The notes beneath the pieces were generated by a model that made no database searches, was not told the origin of the DNA, and saw nothing but the letters and a program-made list of their open reading frames with translations. A stretch of DNA of 64,000 bases, from positions 1,539,914-1,603,913 of the forward strand of contig OX638327.1 in assembly GCA_951812745.1 (NCBI GenBank), in the 5' to 3' direction. The translations under genes were made by a program, and so were the position numbers. This DNA comes from an uncultured Nitrospirales bacterium. Its GTDB lineage: Bacteria > Nitrospirota > Nitrospiria > Nitrospirales > UBA8639. Below are positions 19,302 to 28,756 of the stretch, piece after piece. Each line of letters begins with the position of its first letter. The first letter of the stretch is position 1.

Positions 19302-19743
19302 TGCTGATGACCTTGGCTTGTCCGCCCGCTTGTTCAATTTTCCGAAGAGCCGACTGACTGAATTTATGCGCTTCAATCGTCATGGGCTTGTCCAGCTCTC
19401 CCACACCAAGAATCTTGATGGGCCTTGACTGCTTCTTGACGATCCGCTTCTCATATAAGACTTGGGGGGTCACGTTCGTGATCTCGCCAAGGGCAGAAAG
19501 AGTTTTGAGGTTGACCACGGCAAATTCGGTACGAAACGGATTATGAAACCCTCGTTTGGGCAATCTCCTGGCCAGCGGCATTTGCCCGCCTTCAAAGCCC
19601 GCGACGTTTGCCCTACCGGAGCGGGCGAGCATGCCTTTATGCCCCTTACCTGCCGTCTTTCCCAACCCCGAGCCCGGGCCTCGCCCAAGACGTTTTTTCG
19701 TTTTCCGTGAACCTGGTGCGGGCTGTAACTGATGGAGCTTCAT
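19294..19743 (-). CDS. rplO: 50S ribosomal protein L15
   Basis: 149 residues. Starts [20 protein letters not shown] with the Gly-rich [17 protein letters not shown] region and the [17 protein letters not shown] core. Its ATG overlaps the rpmD stop codon by 4 bp (ATGA) and its end overlaps secY, so the three genes are tightly coupled. Confidence 0.97.
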   Translation of the reverse strand: MKLHQLQPAPGSRKTKKRLGRGPGSGLGKTAGKGHKGMLARSGRANVAGFEGGQMPLARRLPKRGFHNPFRTEFAVVNLKTLSALGEITNVTPQVLYEKRIVKKQSRPIKILGVGELDKPMTIEAHKFSQSALRKIEQAGGQAKVISSA

Positions 19744-19946
19744 TGATCGTTTACCTCAACGAGGTGCAAGACCTTCCGAATCAACCCCAATACCTGAGGC
19801 GTCTTGGGGAGATGGACCGTTTGATGGAGCTTTCGTAAGCCGAGACCCTGCAAATACAGCCGCTGTTTATACGGTCGTCCGATAGGACTGTGCTTCAACG
19901 TAATGGAAAGCCGATCAGAAGATTGCGACACGGCACCGTTCCTCAC
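19740..19946 (-). CDS. rpmD: 50S ribosomal protein L30
   Basis: 68 residues with the L30 core [28 protein letters not shown] and the end VRKVLHLV-like segment. It lies 6 bp after rpsE and overlaps rplO by 4 bp. Small bacterial form of L30. Confidence 0.95.
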   Translation of the reverse strand: MRNGAVSQSSDRLSITLKHSPIGRPYKQRLYLQGLGLRKLHQTVHLPKTPQVLGLIRKVLHLVEVNDQ

Positions 19947-19952
19947 ACCATG

Positions 19953-20450
19953 TTAGAGTGACGACTCATTCAGGACCCGACGGAGTTGCTTCACGTCTTC
20001 CGGACCCTTGAGCTGAGCCAAGCCGGCCAAGGTGGCTTGTACTACGTTATAGGGGTTTCCGCGGCCCAAGGTTTTTGCAATAATATTGTGGGCCCCGAGC
20101 ACTTCCAAAATGGCCCTGACCGCTCCTCCCGCGATGATCCCCGTCCCTTCTTTCGCCGGTTTCATGTACACGTGTTCCCCACAAAAACGCCCGTGCACGT
20201 CATGGGGGATACTGCCGTTCCTCAAAGGAACCTGAAGCAATTGTTTCTTGGCCCGCCCCACGGCTTTGGAAATCGCCGGCGGCACCTCGGTGGCTTTCCC
20301 CTTGCCGATGCCGACCCATCCCTGTCCATCTCCGACCACAACCAGCGCACTGAAGGAAAATCGCTTTCCCCCTTTGACGACTTTCGCCACCCGGTTAATC
20401 GAGATCAACTTATCCTTGAGGTTCAATTCTTCAGGATTCACTTGCACCAA
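19953..20450 (-). CDS. rpsE: 30S ribosomal protein S5
   Basis: 165 residues with the double-stranded-RNA-binding fold ([45 protein letters not shown]) and the C-terminal [19 protein letters not shown]. Together with S4 it shapes mRNA entry and decoding accuracy. Confidence 0.97.
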   Translation of the reverse strand: MVQVNPEELNLKDKLISINRVAKVVKGGKRFSFSALVVVGDGQGWVGIGKGKATEVPPAISKAVGRAKKQLLQVPLRNGSIPHDVHGRFCGEHVYMKPAKEGTGIIAGGAVRAILEVLGAHNIIAKTLGRGNPYNVVQATLAGLAQLKGPEDVKQLRRVLNESSL

Positions 20451-20465
20451 ATGCCATCCTCTCGG

Positions 20466-20831
20466 TTAAAAGGCCAGCCCCCCTTCACGGGACGCGTCGG
20501 CTAGCGCTTTCACGCGCCCATGATACAGTCGCCCATTTCGATCAAACACGATGCTGGTCACGTTCGCGGCCCTTGCTCGTTCGGCCAACAATTTTCCGAC
20601 GGCCTGCGCCGCCGCCTTCGAAGAACCGGAATTCACGGTCTCGCGCAGGCTGGTGTCCTTGGATGACGCCGCAGCCACGGTAAGACCCGCGACATCATCG
20701 ACGACCTGGGCGTAAATGTGCGCGTTACTTCGAAAGACCGTCAGTCTCGGCCGTTCAGCCGTTCCCTGAACTTTCTTTCTGACTCGCGCTTTTCGCCGTT
20801 CCAAACGACGACCTTGCGTCTTTTGATTCAT
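20466..20831 (-). CDS. rplR: 50S ribosomal protein L18
   Basis: 121 residues; 5S rRNA-binding protein. Starts with a basic region ([23 protein letters not shown]) and has [14 protein letters not shown] and the end [10 protein letters not shown]. Three bases separate it from rplF. Confidence 0.97.
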   Translation of the reverse strand: MNQKTQGRRLERRKARVRKKVQGTAERPRLTVFRSNAHIYAQVVDDVAGLTVAAASSKDTSLRETVNSGSSKAAAQAVGKLLAERARAANVTSIVFDRNGRLYHGRVKALADASREGGLAF

Positions 20832-20834
20832 ACG

Positions 20835-21374
20835 CTATTTCTTGCCGGCCTTCCCGGCTTTCTTAATCAAGACTTCACCGGCATATCTGATGCCCTTTTG
20901 CTTATACACGTCGGGTGGCCGCACCCGTCGAATATTGGCGGCGGTCTGAGTCACGAGCCGTTTATCAATGCCTTTAACGGAGACCACGGTTTGCTTCTCA
21001 ACCGATGCTTCCACGCCTTCAGGAATCGACAAGGTCACGGGATGCGAAAATCCGACGTTCAAGGTCAGCGATTGACCTTGCGCTTGTGCGCGATACCCTA
21101 CCCCCGTCAATTCCAGGGTTCGTTGGAACCCCTTGGTCACGCCCTCGACCAGATTCGACAGCTCAACACGGGTCAGCCCATGTAAGGCTTTGACGCGAGG
21201 AGAATTCCCCCGTCTTCCCACGTGCATGGCTCCTTCGTCGATAGTGACGTCAATCCCTTCGTTCAGTTCCCACCCTAATTGACCCAAGGGTCCCTTCACG
21301 GAGACTGAGCCATTTTCAACCTTCACCTCGACAGTGGAGGCCAGTGCGATTGGTTTGATCCCTATTCTAGACAT
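20835..21374 (-). CDS. rplF: 50S ribosomal protein L6
   Basis: 179 residues in two similar domains. Starts MSRIGIKPIALASTVEVKV and carries the conserved GVGYRAQAQGQSLTLNVGFSHPV and RRVRPPDVYKQKGIRYAGE blocks. Located near the factor-binding site of the large subunit. Confidence 0.97.
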   Translation of the reverse strand: MSRIGIKPIALASTVEVKVENGSVSVKGPLGQLGWELNEGIDVTIDEGAMHVGRRGNSPRVKALHGLTRVELSNLVEGVTKGFQRTLELTGVGYRAQAQGQSLTLNVGFSHPVTLSIPEGVEASVEKQTVVSVKGIDKRLVTQTAANIRRVRPPDVYKQKGIRYAGEVLIKKAGKAGKK

Positions 21375-21419
21375 CGTAGACGCGACTTCCGTATTGAGGT
21401 ACCCCCCCTGGTCCGGGCC

Positions 21420-21824
21420 CTACCACACGTGGCATAAGACTTCTCCCCCAATACTCTGCTGTCTGGCTTGCCGGTCGGTCATGATCCCTTTCGAGGTCGA
21501 AAGAACCGCAACCCCCAACCCACCTCGCACTCGAGGGATGGATGCAGCTCCGACGTACACCCGCTTGCCCGGCTTGCTGACCCGCTTGATTCGTTCAAGC
21601 ACGGGCTTCTTTTCCCGTCCGGGGATATACCGCAATTCCACCTGAAGGGCCGGGTGTCCATCGAGTGTCGTAGGCGAAAAATTCTGGATAAAGCCTTCGG
21701 CTTTAAAGACGGCCAGCACGTTGGCCTTCAGCTTGGAGGCAGGAACGTTCACCGTCGCATGTCCTCGTCGAAGGGCATTCATCATACGAACAAAAAGATC
21801 GGCAATTGGATCCGTCATACCCAT
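21420..21824 (-). CDS. rpsH: 30S ribosomal protein S8
   Basis: 134 residues. Starts MGMTDPIADLFVRMMNALRR and has RVYVGAASIPRVRGGLGVAVLSTSKGIM near the end. In enterobacteria S8 represses the spc operon by binding mRNA; no matching mRNA site could be recognised by eye here. Met1 is preferred over Met3 because of an AGAGGA ribosome binding site. Confidence 0.97.
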   Translation of the reverse strand: MGMTDPIADLFVRMMNALRRGHATVNVPASKLKANVLAVFKAEGFIQNFSPTTLDGHPALQVELRYIPGREKKPVLERIKRVSKPGKRVYVGAASIPRVRGGLGVAVLSTSKGIMTDRQARQQSIGGEVLCHVW

Positions 21825-21861
21825 AACGTCACATCCTCTTCATCCATAGCCTGAAACCAAG

Positions 21862-22047
21862 CTACCAACTTGACTTGGTGACCCCGGGAATATTCCCGCG
21901 CAGGCTATGCAGCCGAAAACAAATCCGACACATATGGAAGCGCCGTAAAAAAGACCTCACGCGACCGCAGAGAGGACAGCGATTGTATCGCCGAACGGGA
22001 AATTTCGGCTCCGCCGCCGCCTTATTCCGTAATGCTTTTCTTGCCAC
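21862..22047 (-). CDS. rpsN: 30S ribosomal protein S14, type Z
   Basis: 61 residues, the short zinc-binding form, with CPLC and CRIC pairs ([25 protein letters not shown] pattern) and the conserved end [14 protein letters not shown]. The first Ala-rich residues are basic and ordinary for the family. Confidence 0.97.
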   Translation of the reverse strand: MARKALRNKAAAEPKFPVRRYNRCPLCGRVRSFLRRFHMCRICFRLHSLRGNIPGVTKSSW

Positions 22048-22074
22048 AAAAGCCTCCGTCTCAATCGCGCAGAT

Positions 22075-22668
22075 TCAACGAAACGGCATTCCCATATGAC
22101 CCAACAAGGATTTTGCCTCATCATTTCGTTGAGCACTGGTCACAATCGTAATATCCATCCCGTGAATCGCCGCCACGTCATCATATTTAATTTCAGGAAA
22201 AGTCAATTGCTCTTTCAACCCGAATGTATAGTTGCCTCGACCATCGAACGCCTTGGGAGATACCCCACGAAAATCTCGAATCCGAGGCAAGCCGATATTC
22301 AGCAAGCGATCAAGAAACTCATACATCCGGCTTCCGCGAAGCGTGACCTTGGCCCCGATCGGCATGCCTTGTCGCACTTTAAAGCCTGCTATGGCTTTCT
22401 TCGCTCGGGTCACGACGGGTTTCTGGCCCGTGATCAACGCCAACTCGGCCACGGCACTGTCCAACAATTTCACGTTTTGAATCGCTTCTCCCATACCGAC
22501 GTTCAGAACGACCCGTTCCACGCGGGGCACTTGCATCGGGTTGGAATATGAGAATTCCTTCATCATCCGAGGAATGACCTCATTCCGATAGCGATCCTTC
22601 AACCGCGGAGGAGGCCCGCTCGGCGCCGCCTTTTGTTTGGCTGCAGGTTTCGTTTCTTTCTTAGCCAT
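22075..22668 (-). CDS. rplE: 50S ribosomal protein L5
   Basis: 197 residues; 5S rRNA-binding protein that also touches P-site tRNA. The family core starts near residue 22 ([18 protein letters not shown]), so there is a Lys/Pro/Ala-rich N-terminal extension of about 20 residues. Conserved segments [13 protein letters not shown] and [24 protein letters not shown] are present. The ATG at 22668 overlaps the rplX stop codon; a GTG three bases upstream is an alternative. Confidence 0.96.
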   Translation of the reverse strand: MAKKETKPAAKQKAAPSGPPPRLKDRYRNEVIPRMMKEFSYSNPMQVPRVERVVLNVGMGEAIQNVKLLDSAVAELALITGQKPVVTRAKKAIAGFKVRQGMPIGAKVTLRGSRMYEFLDRLLNIGLPRIRDFRGVSPKAFDGRGNYTFGLKEQLTFPEIKYDDVAAIHGMDITIVTSAQRNDEAKSLLGHMGMPFR

Positions 22669-22997
22669 CACACCTTATCCAGTACGTCATCCGGACTTTT
22701 CTGTAAGACCCGGACTCGACGCCCGTCGTCCAATCGCTTGATTGTGACCCGTGAAGGCTTCCCCATAGTCTGGGAATACACCATGACGTTCGAAATCGCC
22801 ATGGGTGCCTCACGCTCTAAAATTCCGCCCTGCTTGATTTTTTGGGAAGGTTTCGTGTGGCGCTTGATCACGTTGAGTTTTTCCACCGTCACCCGGCTGG
22901 TCCGCGGATTCACGTGCAGGACCTTACCCATTTTCCCCTTCTCCCGTCCGGCAATCACGATCACCATGTCACCCTTGCGTATACGTGATTTGATCAC
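22668..22997 (-). CDS. rplX: 50S ribosomal protein L24
   Basis: 109 residues. KOW-type protein that starts assembly of the large subunit. I start at the GTG at 22997 ([20 protein letters not shown]) because an AGGAGG ribosome binding site stands 7-8 bases before it and the length is normal; an ATG 33 bp further upstream adds a Gly/Thr-rich run that is not family-like. Confidence 0.93.
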   Translation of the reverse strand: MIKSRIRKGDMVIVIAGREKGKMGKVLHVNPRTSRVTVEKLNVIKRHTKPSQKIKQGGILEREAPMAISNVMVYSQTMGKPSRVTIKRLDDGRRVRVLQKSPDDVLDKV

Positions 22998-23035
22998 CGC
23001 CGGGCCTCCTGTCGCAGTTCCAGTCCCCATATGCG

Positions 23036-23404
23036 CTATAACACTTCCGGGGCAAGAGAAATGATTTTCATGAACTTCTTTTTCCTCAATTCCCGGGCGA
23101 CGGGACCGAAAATTCTCGTGCCTACAGGATCCCCTTGATTATTCACCAGGACGCATGCGTTGCGATCAAAGCGAATATACGAGCCATCCTCACGACGCCG
23201 GCTCTTTTTTGTTCGAACAATGACCGCTTTGACCACGTCGCCCTTTTTGACGGACGCCTTCGGAATCGCCTCCCGAACCGACACCACCACGATGTCGCCA
23301 ATGCCTCCATACCGGCGGCGCGTCCCCCCCAGCACATGAAAGCACCGCACGCTTTTGGCGCCGGAATTATCTGCCACGTCAAGATAACTGTAATTTTGAA
23401 TCAT
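23036..23404 (-). CDS. rplN: 50S ribosomal protein L14
   Basis: 122 residues, starts [19 protein letters not shown] and ends [12 protein letters not shown]. Contains [25 protein letters not shown]. Lies at the subunit interface beside L19 and L3. Confidence 0.97.
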   Translation of the reverse strand: MIQNYSYLDVADNSGAKSVRCFHVLGGTRRRYGGIGDIVVVSVREAIPKASVKKGDVVKAVIVRTKKSRRREDGSYIRFDRNACVLVNNQGDPVGTRIFGPVARELRKKKFMKIISLAPEVL

Positions 23405-23428
23405 CCACGCAATTCCTGTGTCGCCGAT

Positions 23429-23698
23429 TTACGACGACGGATTCTGCTCGCCCCGTTCTATAATGGCCGCGACCCGCCAATGCTTATCCTTACTGAGCGG
23501 TCGTGTTTCCACTATTTTCACACGGTCGCCAATCCGGGATTCATTCCGTTCATCGTGGGCTTTCAGCTTGGTGAGCCGTCTCACCACTTTTCCATACAAC
23601 GCGTGCGACACCAGTCTCGGGACCGCCACAACGACCGTTTTGTCCATTTTGTCGCTGACCACTCTTCCATACGATGCACGCTGTCGTCTTGCAGTCAT
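23429..23698 (-). CDS. rpsQ: 30S ribosomal protein S17
   Basis: 89 residues, an OB-fold primary rRNA-binding protein. Conserved [16 protein letters not shown] and [17 protein letters not shown] are visible. It follows rpmC by 6 bp. Confidence 0.97.
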   Translation of the reverse strand: MTARRQRASYGRVVSDKMDKTVVVAVPRLVSHALYGKVVRRLTKLKAHDERNESRIGDRVKIVETRPLSKDKHWRVAAIIERGEQNPSS

Positions 23699-23704
23699 GT
23701 TTGC

Positions 23705-23917
23705 TCAATCCTCGCTTTTCGAATGCCCCAATACCTGTTTCTCGCGAAGGACGGTCTTTGCCCTGGCCACGTCTCTACGCACCTGACGGATTTTCATCGG
23801 ATTTTCGATTCGTCCAAGGGCATGTTGACAGCGAAGGTGAAACAATTCCTGCTTCAGTTCATGCACTTTTCCAACCAACTCTTCCGTTTCCAGGCCTTGC
23901 AATTCTTTGACGTCCAT
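23705..23917 (-). CDS. rpmC: 50S ribosomal protein L29
   Basis: 70 residues, two long helices (LKQELFHLRCQHALGRIENPMKIRQVRRDVARAKTVL pattern). Sits at the tunnel exit and forms part of the docking site for SRP and trigger factor. Follows rplP by 9 bp. Confidence 0.95.
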   Translation of the reverse strand: MDVKELQGLETEELVGKVHELKQELFHLRCQHALGRIENPMKIRQVRRDVARAKTVLREKQVLGHSKSED

Positions 23918-23926
23918 GGGTATGCC

Positions 23927-24346
23927 TCAGACGGAATACTCGCCTCGAACGACAAATTTCGTCGCCAACGGGAGCTTATGTCCGGCCAAACGAAACGCCT
24001 CCATGGCGACATCTCTCGTCACGTCATCCATTTCATAGAGAATACGACCGGGCTTCACCACCGCAACCCAAAACTCCGGACTCCCTTTTCCTTTCCCCAT
24101 TCGAACTTCAGCCGGTTTCTTGGTAATCGGCTTGTCGGGAAAGATTCGAGTCCAGATCCGTCCGCCACGCTTGACGTGGCGCGTCATCGCGATTCTCGCC
24201 GCCTCGATTTGCCGAGCGGTAATCCGACCGGGTTCAAGCACTTTGAGCCCGAATTGTCCGAAAGACACGTCACCACCACGGTACGCCTTCCCCCGCATGT
24301 TGCCTTTCTGTACTTTTCGATATTTGACTTTTTTCGGAGCTAACAT
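23927..24346 (-). CDS. rplP: 50S ribosomal protein L16
   Basis: 139 residues, starts [20 protein letters not shown]; conserved [25 protein letters not shown] and [14 protein letters not shown]. Helps position tRNA at the peptidyl transferase site. Confidence 0.97.
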   Translation of the reverse strand: MLAPKKVKYRKVQKGNMRGKAYRGGDVSFGQFGLKVLEPGRITARQIEAARIAMTRHVKRGGRIWTRIFPDKPITKKPAEVRMGKGKGSPEFWVAVVKPGRILYEMDDVTRDVAMEAFRLAGHKLPLATKFVVRGEYSV

Positions 24347-24419
24347 AATCTAAGCGCGCCAACAATCATGAGTGAATGTACCCGACGGTTTCAGGCATTC
24401 GACACACGTCGCCGTCCCC

Positions 24420-25085
24420 CTACAGCAAACCCAATGAAGCCTCATCTTTCGCCGCGTTCGGCAATTCGGCGTCGCCCTTGTAAATCCACGCCTTCACCCC
24501 AATAATCCCCATGGTCGTATGGGCTTCCGCAAAACCATAATCCACGTCGGCCCTGAGCGTGTGAAGCGGCACCCGGCCCTCCCGATACCATTCCGTCCTG
24601 GCAATTTCATTGCCGCCCAACCGCCCGGCACAGGACACTCGAACACCTTGAGCGCCCAACCGAAGCGCCGAGGCCACGCTTCTTTTCATGGCACGACGAA
24701 ACGACACGCGTTTCTCCAATTGCAGGGCGATGTTTTCAGAAACAAGCTGCGCATCCAATTCCGGCTTCTTGATTTCCTTGACCGTCACGTAAACTTCCCG
24801 GCCATATCGTTGCTCCAGCATCGCCTTCAACTTATCGACTTCCGCACCTTTTCTTCCGATGATGATGCCGGGACGGGCCGTGTAAATGATCACCTTCACC
24901 TGATTCCCGGAACGCTCGATTTCCACGCGTGAAATGCCTGCGTGAAACAACCGGGATTTGACCGTTTTCCGAATTTCCACGTCCTCATGAAGCAACTTCA
25001 CAAAGTCTTTTTTGGCATACCATCGGGAATTCCACGTCCTGGTGTATCCCAGCCGAAAACCATATGGATGTGTTTTTTGTCCCAT
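24420..25085 (-). CDS. rpsC: 30S ribosomal protein S3
   Basis: 221 residues, starts [20 protein letters not shown]. The KH domain carries [15 protein letters not shown] and the C-terminal domain [30 protein letters not shown]. Part of the mRNA entry site. Confidence 0.97.
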   Translation of the reverse strand: MGQKTHPYGFRLGYTRTWNSRWYAKKDFVKLLHEDVEIRKTVKSRLFHAGISRVEIERSGNQVKVIIYTARPGIIIGRKGAEVDKLKAMLEQRYGREVYVTVKEIKKPELDAQLVSENIALQLEKRVSFRRAMKRSVASALRLGAQGVRVSCAGRLGGNEIARTEWYREGRVPLHTLRADVDYGFAEAHTTMGIIGVKAWIYKGDAELPNAAKDEASLGLL

Positions 25086-25136
25086 ACTCCCGGTTTACCT
25101 CACTCCGTTAACTGAAACGGTCGGCTTTCGCTTGCC

Positions 25137-25484
25137 TTAGGAATCCTCCTTCGTCGGAGAAACCGCAATCGTCACGTGGCTGGTTCGCTTATGGATGGGA
25201 TTTGCTCTCCCCATGGACCTTGCCCGAAATCGCTTTAACACCGGGCCACCATCCACGTAGGCTCTTGAGACTTTCAAAGATTCAGGATCCCCCAATTCTT
25301 GTTGTCCGGCGTTCGCGACGGCGGAATTCAACACCTTTTCTATGACCGGGGCAGCGGCCCTGGGCAAGTATTTGAGGACCGTCAACGCCTCAGGTACATC
25401 ACGCCCGCGAATCAAATTGATGACCATCCGCACTTTTCGCGGCGTCATTCTGACGTAACGCAAGACTGCCTTTGCTTCGGCCAT
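25137..25484 (-). CDS. rplV: 50S ribosomal protein L22
   Basis: 115 residues; its hairpin lines the exit tunnel. I use the ATG at 25484 (MAEAKAVLRYVRMTPRKVR) since AAGGGA lies a few bases upstream and the family starts here; a frame-compatible GTG 33 bp upstream is less likely. Contains RAYVDGGPVLKRFRARSMGR and ends with ISHVTIAVSPT-like residues. Confidence 0.95.
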   Translation of the reverse strand: MAEAKAVLRYVRMTPRKVRMVINLIRGRDVPEALTVLKYLPRAAAPVIEKVLNSAVANAGQQELGDPESLKVSRAYVDGGPVLKRFRARSMGRANPIHKRTSHVTIAVSPTKEDS

Positions 25485-25518
25485 GAGGTCCCTTCCCGAA
25501 TGCTCTATCCGTGCCACG

Positions 25519-25806
25519 CTATTTCAATGGAACGGCTTTTTCCGATTTGGCGGCTCCATGCCCCTTAAAAAACCGTGTGGGAGCAAATTCTCCGAGTTTA
25601 TGCCCAACCATATTTTCCGTCACGTAGACCGGAATAAACTTTTTCCCGTTGTGCACTGCAAACGTATGACCAATCATTTCTGGAATAATCGTCGAGCGAC
25701 GAGACCAGGTTTTAATTAATTTCAAATCACGGGACTTGTTCATTTTGTCCACCTTTTCCATGAGGTGGGAATCGACAAACGGCCCTTTACGAATTGAACG
25801 CGGCAT
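25519..25806 (-). CDS. rpsS: 30S ribosomal protein S19
   Basis: 95 residues, starts [20 protein letters not shown]; conserved [21 protein letters not shown] and [20 protein letters not shown]. Head protein of the small subunit, paired with S13. Confidence 0.97.
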   Translation of the reverse strand: MPRSIRKGPFVDSHLMEKVDKMNKSRDLKLIKTWSRRSTIIPEMIGHTFAVHNGKKFIPVYVTENMVGHKLGEFAPTRFFKGHGAAKSEKAVPLK

Positions 25807-25821
25807 CGACGCTGGGTCTCC

Positions 25822-26649
25822 TTATTTCGTCCGCCTGGAGATAATGAACTGCGACGAGGATTTCTTCTTCCGAGTCTTGAAGCCTTTGGTCGGGACACCC
25901 CAAGGGGAAACGGGATGGGGATTGCCCTGTCCGGACTTCCCTTCGCCGCCACCATGCGGATGATCCACCGGATTCATAACGACCCCCCGTACGTGCGGCC
26001 GCTTCCCTTTCCACCTTGAACGACCGGCCTTGCCCACCGTGACGTTCTCGTGATCGAGGTTCCCGATTTGCCCCACGGTCGCCATACACGTTCCCAGAAT
26101 CCGACGCATTTCGCCCGAGACCAAGCGGACCTGAACGTACTGCCCTTCCCGGCCCATCACCTGACAGGCCGCGCCGGCGCTCCGCGCCAGCTGGGCGCCT
26201 TTCCCCGGCTTGAGCTCAATGTTATGAATAGTGGTGCCCAGCGGCATCGACGACAAGGGAAGCGCATTGCCGGGCCGAATGTCCGAACCCGGGCCGGCTT
26301 GAACCGCATCTCCCACCGACAAACCGACGGGCGCCAGGATATACCGCTTATCCCCGTCCGCATACGCAATCAACGCAATACGAGCCGACCGATTGGGGTC
26401 GTATTCCACCCTGACGACTTTACCCGGCACACCGACTTTATTTCGCTTGAAATCAATGACGCGATACAGGCGCTTATGCCCGCCGCCACGAAACCTGGTC
26501 GTAATACGCCCGAAGTTGTTTCGTCCTCCGGAACTTGGCAGCGCCGTGGTCAAGCGTTTTTCAGGCGGCCCTTTCGACAGCGTCTTGTCCTTGAGAACCG
26601 TCATGCCGCGACGACCTGGCGACGTGGGACGATAGGGTTTACTCGGCAT
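25822..26649 (-). CDS. rplB: 50S ribosomal protein L2
   Basis: 275 residues; needed for subunit joining and peptidyl transfer. Starts [19 protein letters not shown]; conserved [20 protein letters not shown], and the C-terminal [12 protein letters not shown] containing the critical His. An unusually long gap (about 190 bp, holding a palindromic repeat) separates it from rplW. Confidence 0.97.
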   Translation of the reverse strand: MPSKPYRPTSPGRRGMTVLKDKTLSKGPPEKRLTTALPSSGGRNNFGRITTRFRGGGHKRLYRVIDFKRNKVGVPGKVVRVEYDPNRSARIALIAYADGDKRYILAPVGLSVGDAVQAGPGSDIRPGNALPLSSMPLGTTIHNIELKPGKGAQLARSAGAACQVMGREGQYVQVRLVSGEMRRILGTCMATVGQIGNLDHENVTVGKAGRSRWKGKRPHVRGVVMNPVDHPHGGGEGKSGQGNPHPVSPWGVPTKGFKTRKKKSSSQFIISRRTK

Positions 26650-26720
26650 CGCCTACGACCTCTTTCCTCTCTCTAGCTCAATCAACGTAACAGGCACCGG
26701 TCAATCCAACCCTTTGTAAG

Positions 26721-26843
26721 GCAGCACGTTCAAAAACGGCGTCCAGCAAGGCCGCAGGTCCGTTGGCGCGCGGAGCGTACGTGAAGGACGTGAGTACAAC
26801 AAGGGGCCGAGAACGCCGCTGGCGGCTTTTTTCAACGCGCTGC
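26721..26843. repeat. Dispersed palindromic repeat, copy 1 (rplW-rplB gap)
   Basis: A 123-bp imperfect palindrome with arms of about 25 bases (left arm from 26721, GCAGCACGTTCAAAAACGGC; right arm ending at 26843, read from the other strand as GCAGCGCGTTGAAAAAAGCC). It shares its order of landmarks with the element at 44887-45006 in the opposite direction: an A/T-tract beside GTCCAGC or GCCAGC, a GAGAAC/GTTCTC box, an ACGTAC centre and a GCCGCAG/TGCGGCC box. The right end touches the rplW stop codon, so it starts directly after that gene on the transcribed strand. T tracts on both sides could make it act as an attenuator in either direction. Confidence 0.75.
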
Positions 26844-27136
26844 TAAGCACTTTCGTACAACTCCACCTTTTCTCCCTCATGAAGCGTCACGATGGCCTTC
26901 TTCCAATCCGCCCGTTTCCCAAGATAGCGCCCTTGACGCTTCTTCTTGCCCATGACGTTCATGATGTTCACGGACTTCACTTTGACTTTGAGCACCGACT
27001 CCACCGCCTGACGGACCTCGATTCGATTCACGTCACTTTGCACGACAAAGGCGATCCGGTTGGCGGTCTCCTGAAGCCCCGTGATTTTTTCGGTCAACAA
27101 CGGCTTCACCAGGACATCGAATGGATCACGCTTCAT
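26843..27136 (-). CDS. rplW: 50S ribosomal protein L23
   Basis: 97 residues; tunnel-exit protein that docks trigger factor and SRP. Contains FDVLVKPLLTEKITGLQE and KKRQGRYLGKRADWKKAIVTL. The ATG at 27136 overlaps the rplD stop (ATGA) and has CAGGAG 8 bases upstream; the ATG at 27142 is too close to that site. The stop codon forms the junction with the palindromic repeat. Confidence 0.95.
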   Translation of the reverse strand: MKRDPFDVLVKPLLTEKITGLQETANRIAFVVQSDVNRIEVRQAVESVLKVKVKSVNIMNVMGKKKRQGRYLGKRADWKKAIVTLHEGEKVELYESA

Positions 27137-27756
27137 GCCCATAACTCCTGGACGCGCGGCAACTCGTCCTTTAACACTACGAGGGTCTGGTAGCGAAGCA
27201 CGTCATACACCGTGAGTTCATCAGACGTCACGGCCTTCACCTGAGCCAAATTCCTCGTTGCGCGAAAAACCGCATAATTCTCTTTTGCCACCACGAACAG
27301 GACGCTATCCGTCGCCCCCAACTGCCGCACCGTCGCTGCCATCAATTTGGTCTTGGGTTCAGGCAGCGAGAGATCGGAAAGAATCAGAAGCTCCCCGGCC
27401 TCCTTCTTGGACGAAAGGGCACTCTGCATGGCCTTTCGATACATTTTTTTCGACATGGCGGACTGATACTTTCGAGGCTGCGGCCCAAACACCGTCCCGC
27501 CGTGACGCCACACCGGCGAACGATTCGACCCCGCGCGAGCCCGTCCCGTGTGCTTTTGCCTCCATGGTTTTTTGCCCGTCCCACTGACCTCACTCCGTCC
27601 CTTCGTACTTGCGGTCCCCTGCCGAAGCGAAGCCAGCTGCATCACCACCGCGGAATGCACAAGCGGACCATGCGGCTGAGACCCGAACACGCTTTCGCTC
27701 ACCTCAACGGCACCGACGGCCTTATTGTGTTGGTCTACGACTTCTATCGAGGCCAT
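27133..27756 (-). CDS. rplD: 50S ribosomal protein L4
   Basis: 207 residues; tunnel constriction protein and, in enterobacteria, autoregulator of the S10 operon. Conserved loop RSEVSGTGKKPWRQKHTGRAR followed by SNRSPVWRHGGTVFGPQPRKY. Follows rplC by 9 bp. Confidence 0.97.
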   Translation of the reverse strand: MASIEVVDQHNKAVGAVEVSESVFGSQPHGPLVHSAVVMQLASLRQGTASTKGRSEVSGTGKKPWRQKHTGRARAGSNRSPVWRHGGTVFGPQPRKYQSAMSKKMYRKAMQSALSSKKEAGELLILSDLSLPEPKTKLMAATVRQLGATDSVLFVVAKENYAVFRATRNLAQVKAVTSDELTVYDVLRYQTLVVLKDELPRVQELWA

Positions 27757-27765
27757 GCCGACGTC

Positions 27766-28389
27766 TTACCCTCCTGCCTTCCGGATTAGGACGAGCCCTC
27801 CCACGGGACCGGGAACGGCCCCTGCGATGAGGACGAGATTCTCCTCCGGTCGAGTATCGATCACGGTCAGCCCTTTCACCGTGACCCGCTTATTCCCCAT
27901 TTGCCCGGGCAGCTTCTTATTCTTCAATACGCGCGAGGGATACGAACTGCACCCGATCGACCCCGGCGCACGATGGAACATGGAACCGTGACTGGCCGGC
28001 CCCCCACCGAAATTGTGACGCTTCATCACGCCTTGAAACCCTTTTCCCTTAGAGGTCCCCCGGACGTGAACGACTTCACCCTTTTCAAACAGTTGAACCG
28101 TCACGGCGTCTCCCACCTGACAATCCGGCACGCAACGAAACTCCCGCAAATGTCTGAGCAGTTTCTCTTGCCCCGAAGTACGCAGATGCCCGACCTGGGC
28201 CTTGGTCAGCTTCCGCTCCTGGACCTCCGAATACCCAAGCTGCACCGCATCGTAACCATGATGACCCTTGGTCTTCACGGCCGTGACGCGACAAGGACCC
28301 GCCTCAATCACCGTCACAGGATGGAGACGACGGTTTTCGTCGTAAATCTGCGTCATGCCCAACTTTTTTCCTATTAATCCGCTAACCAT
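27766..28389 (-). CDS. rplC: 50S ribosomal protein L3
   Basis: 207 residues. Starts [20 protein letters not shown]; conserved [21 protein letters not shown] and [22 protein letters not shown], the region that reaches the peptidyl transferase centre. The ATG at 28389 gives the normal start; an in-frame TTG 15 bp upstream is unlikely. Confidence 0.96.
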   Translation of the reverse strand: MVSGLIGKKLGMTQIYDENRRLHPVTVIEAGPCRVTAVKTKGHHGYDAVQLGYSEVQERKLTKAQVGHLRTSGQEKLLRHLREFRCVPDCQVGDAVTVQLFEKGEVVHVRGTSKGKGFQGVMKRHNFGGGPASHGSMFHRAPGSIGCSSYPSRVLKNKKLPGQMGNKRVTVKGLTVIDTRPEENLVLIAGAVPGPVGGLVLIRKAGG

Positions 28390-28421
28390 CCGCCACCCTG
28401 CCAATCCTTGAAGACGACACG

Positions 28422-28739
28422 CTACAGCTTGATCTCCACATCCACCCCTGCAGCCAGACTCAATTTCATGAGGGCATCCATTGTTTCCGGCGTGGGCTCA
28501 AGAATATCCAACAAACGTTTATGGGTTCGGATTTCAAATTGCTCGCGGGACTTCTTATCCGTATGAGTCGATCGCTGAATGGTAAACTTTTCAATCCGAG
28601 TGGGAAGCGGAATGGGGCCGGCAACGCGCGCGCCCGTTTGCTTGACGGTATCCACGATTTCCCTGGCCGATTGATCGAGGATCCGATAATCAAAGCCCTT
28701 CAATCGGATACGAATACGCTGATCTACGCTTACCACCAC
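28422..28739 (-). CDS. rpsJ: 30S ribosomal protein S10
   Basis: 105 residues. Contains [37 protein letters not shown] and the end [13 protein letters not shown]10 also serves as NusE in antitermination. Only 17 bp separate it from tuf copy 1, so the str and S10 groups are joined. Confidence 0.97.
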   Translation of the reverse strand: MVVSVDQRIRIRLKGFDYRILDQSAREIVDTVKQTGARVAGPIPLPTRIEKFTIQRSTHTDKKSREQFEIRTHKRLLDILEPTPETMDALMKLSLAAGVDVEIKL

Positions 28740-28756
28740 TGGATTCCTTTCTCAAC

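Noticed and set aside
23135-24343. A 402-codon open frame on the plus strand across rplN, rpsQ, rpmC and rplP
   Set aside because: It is antisense to four clear ribosomal genes, has no family-like motif and only reflects their codon use.
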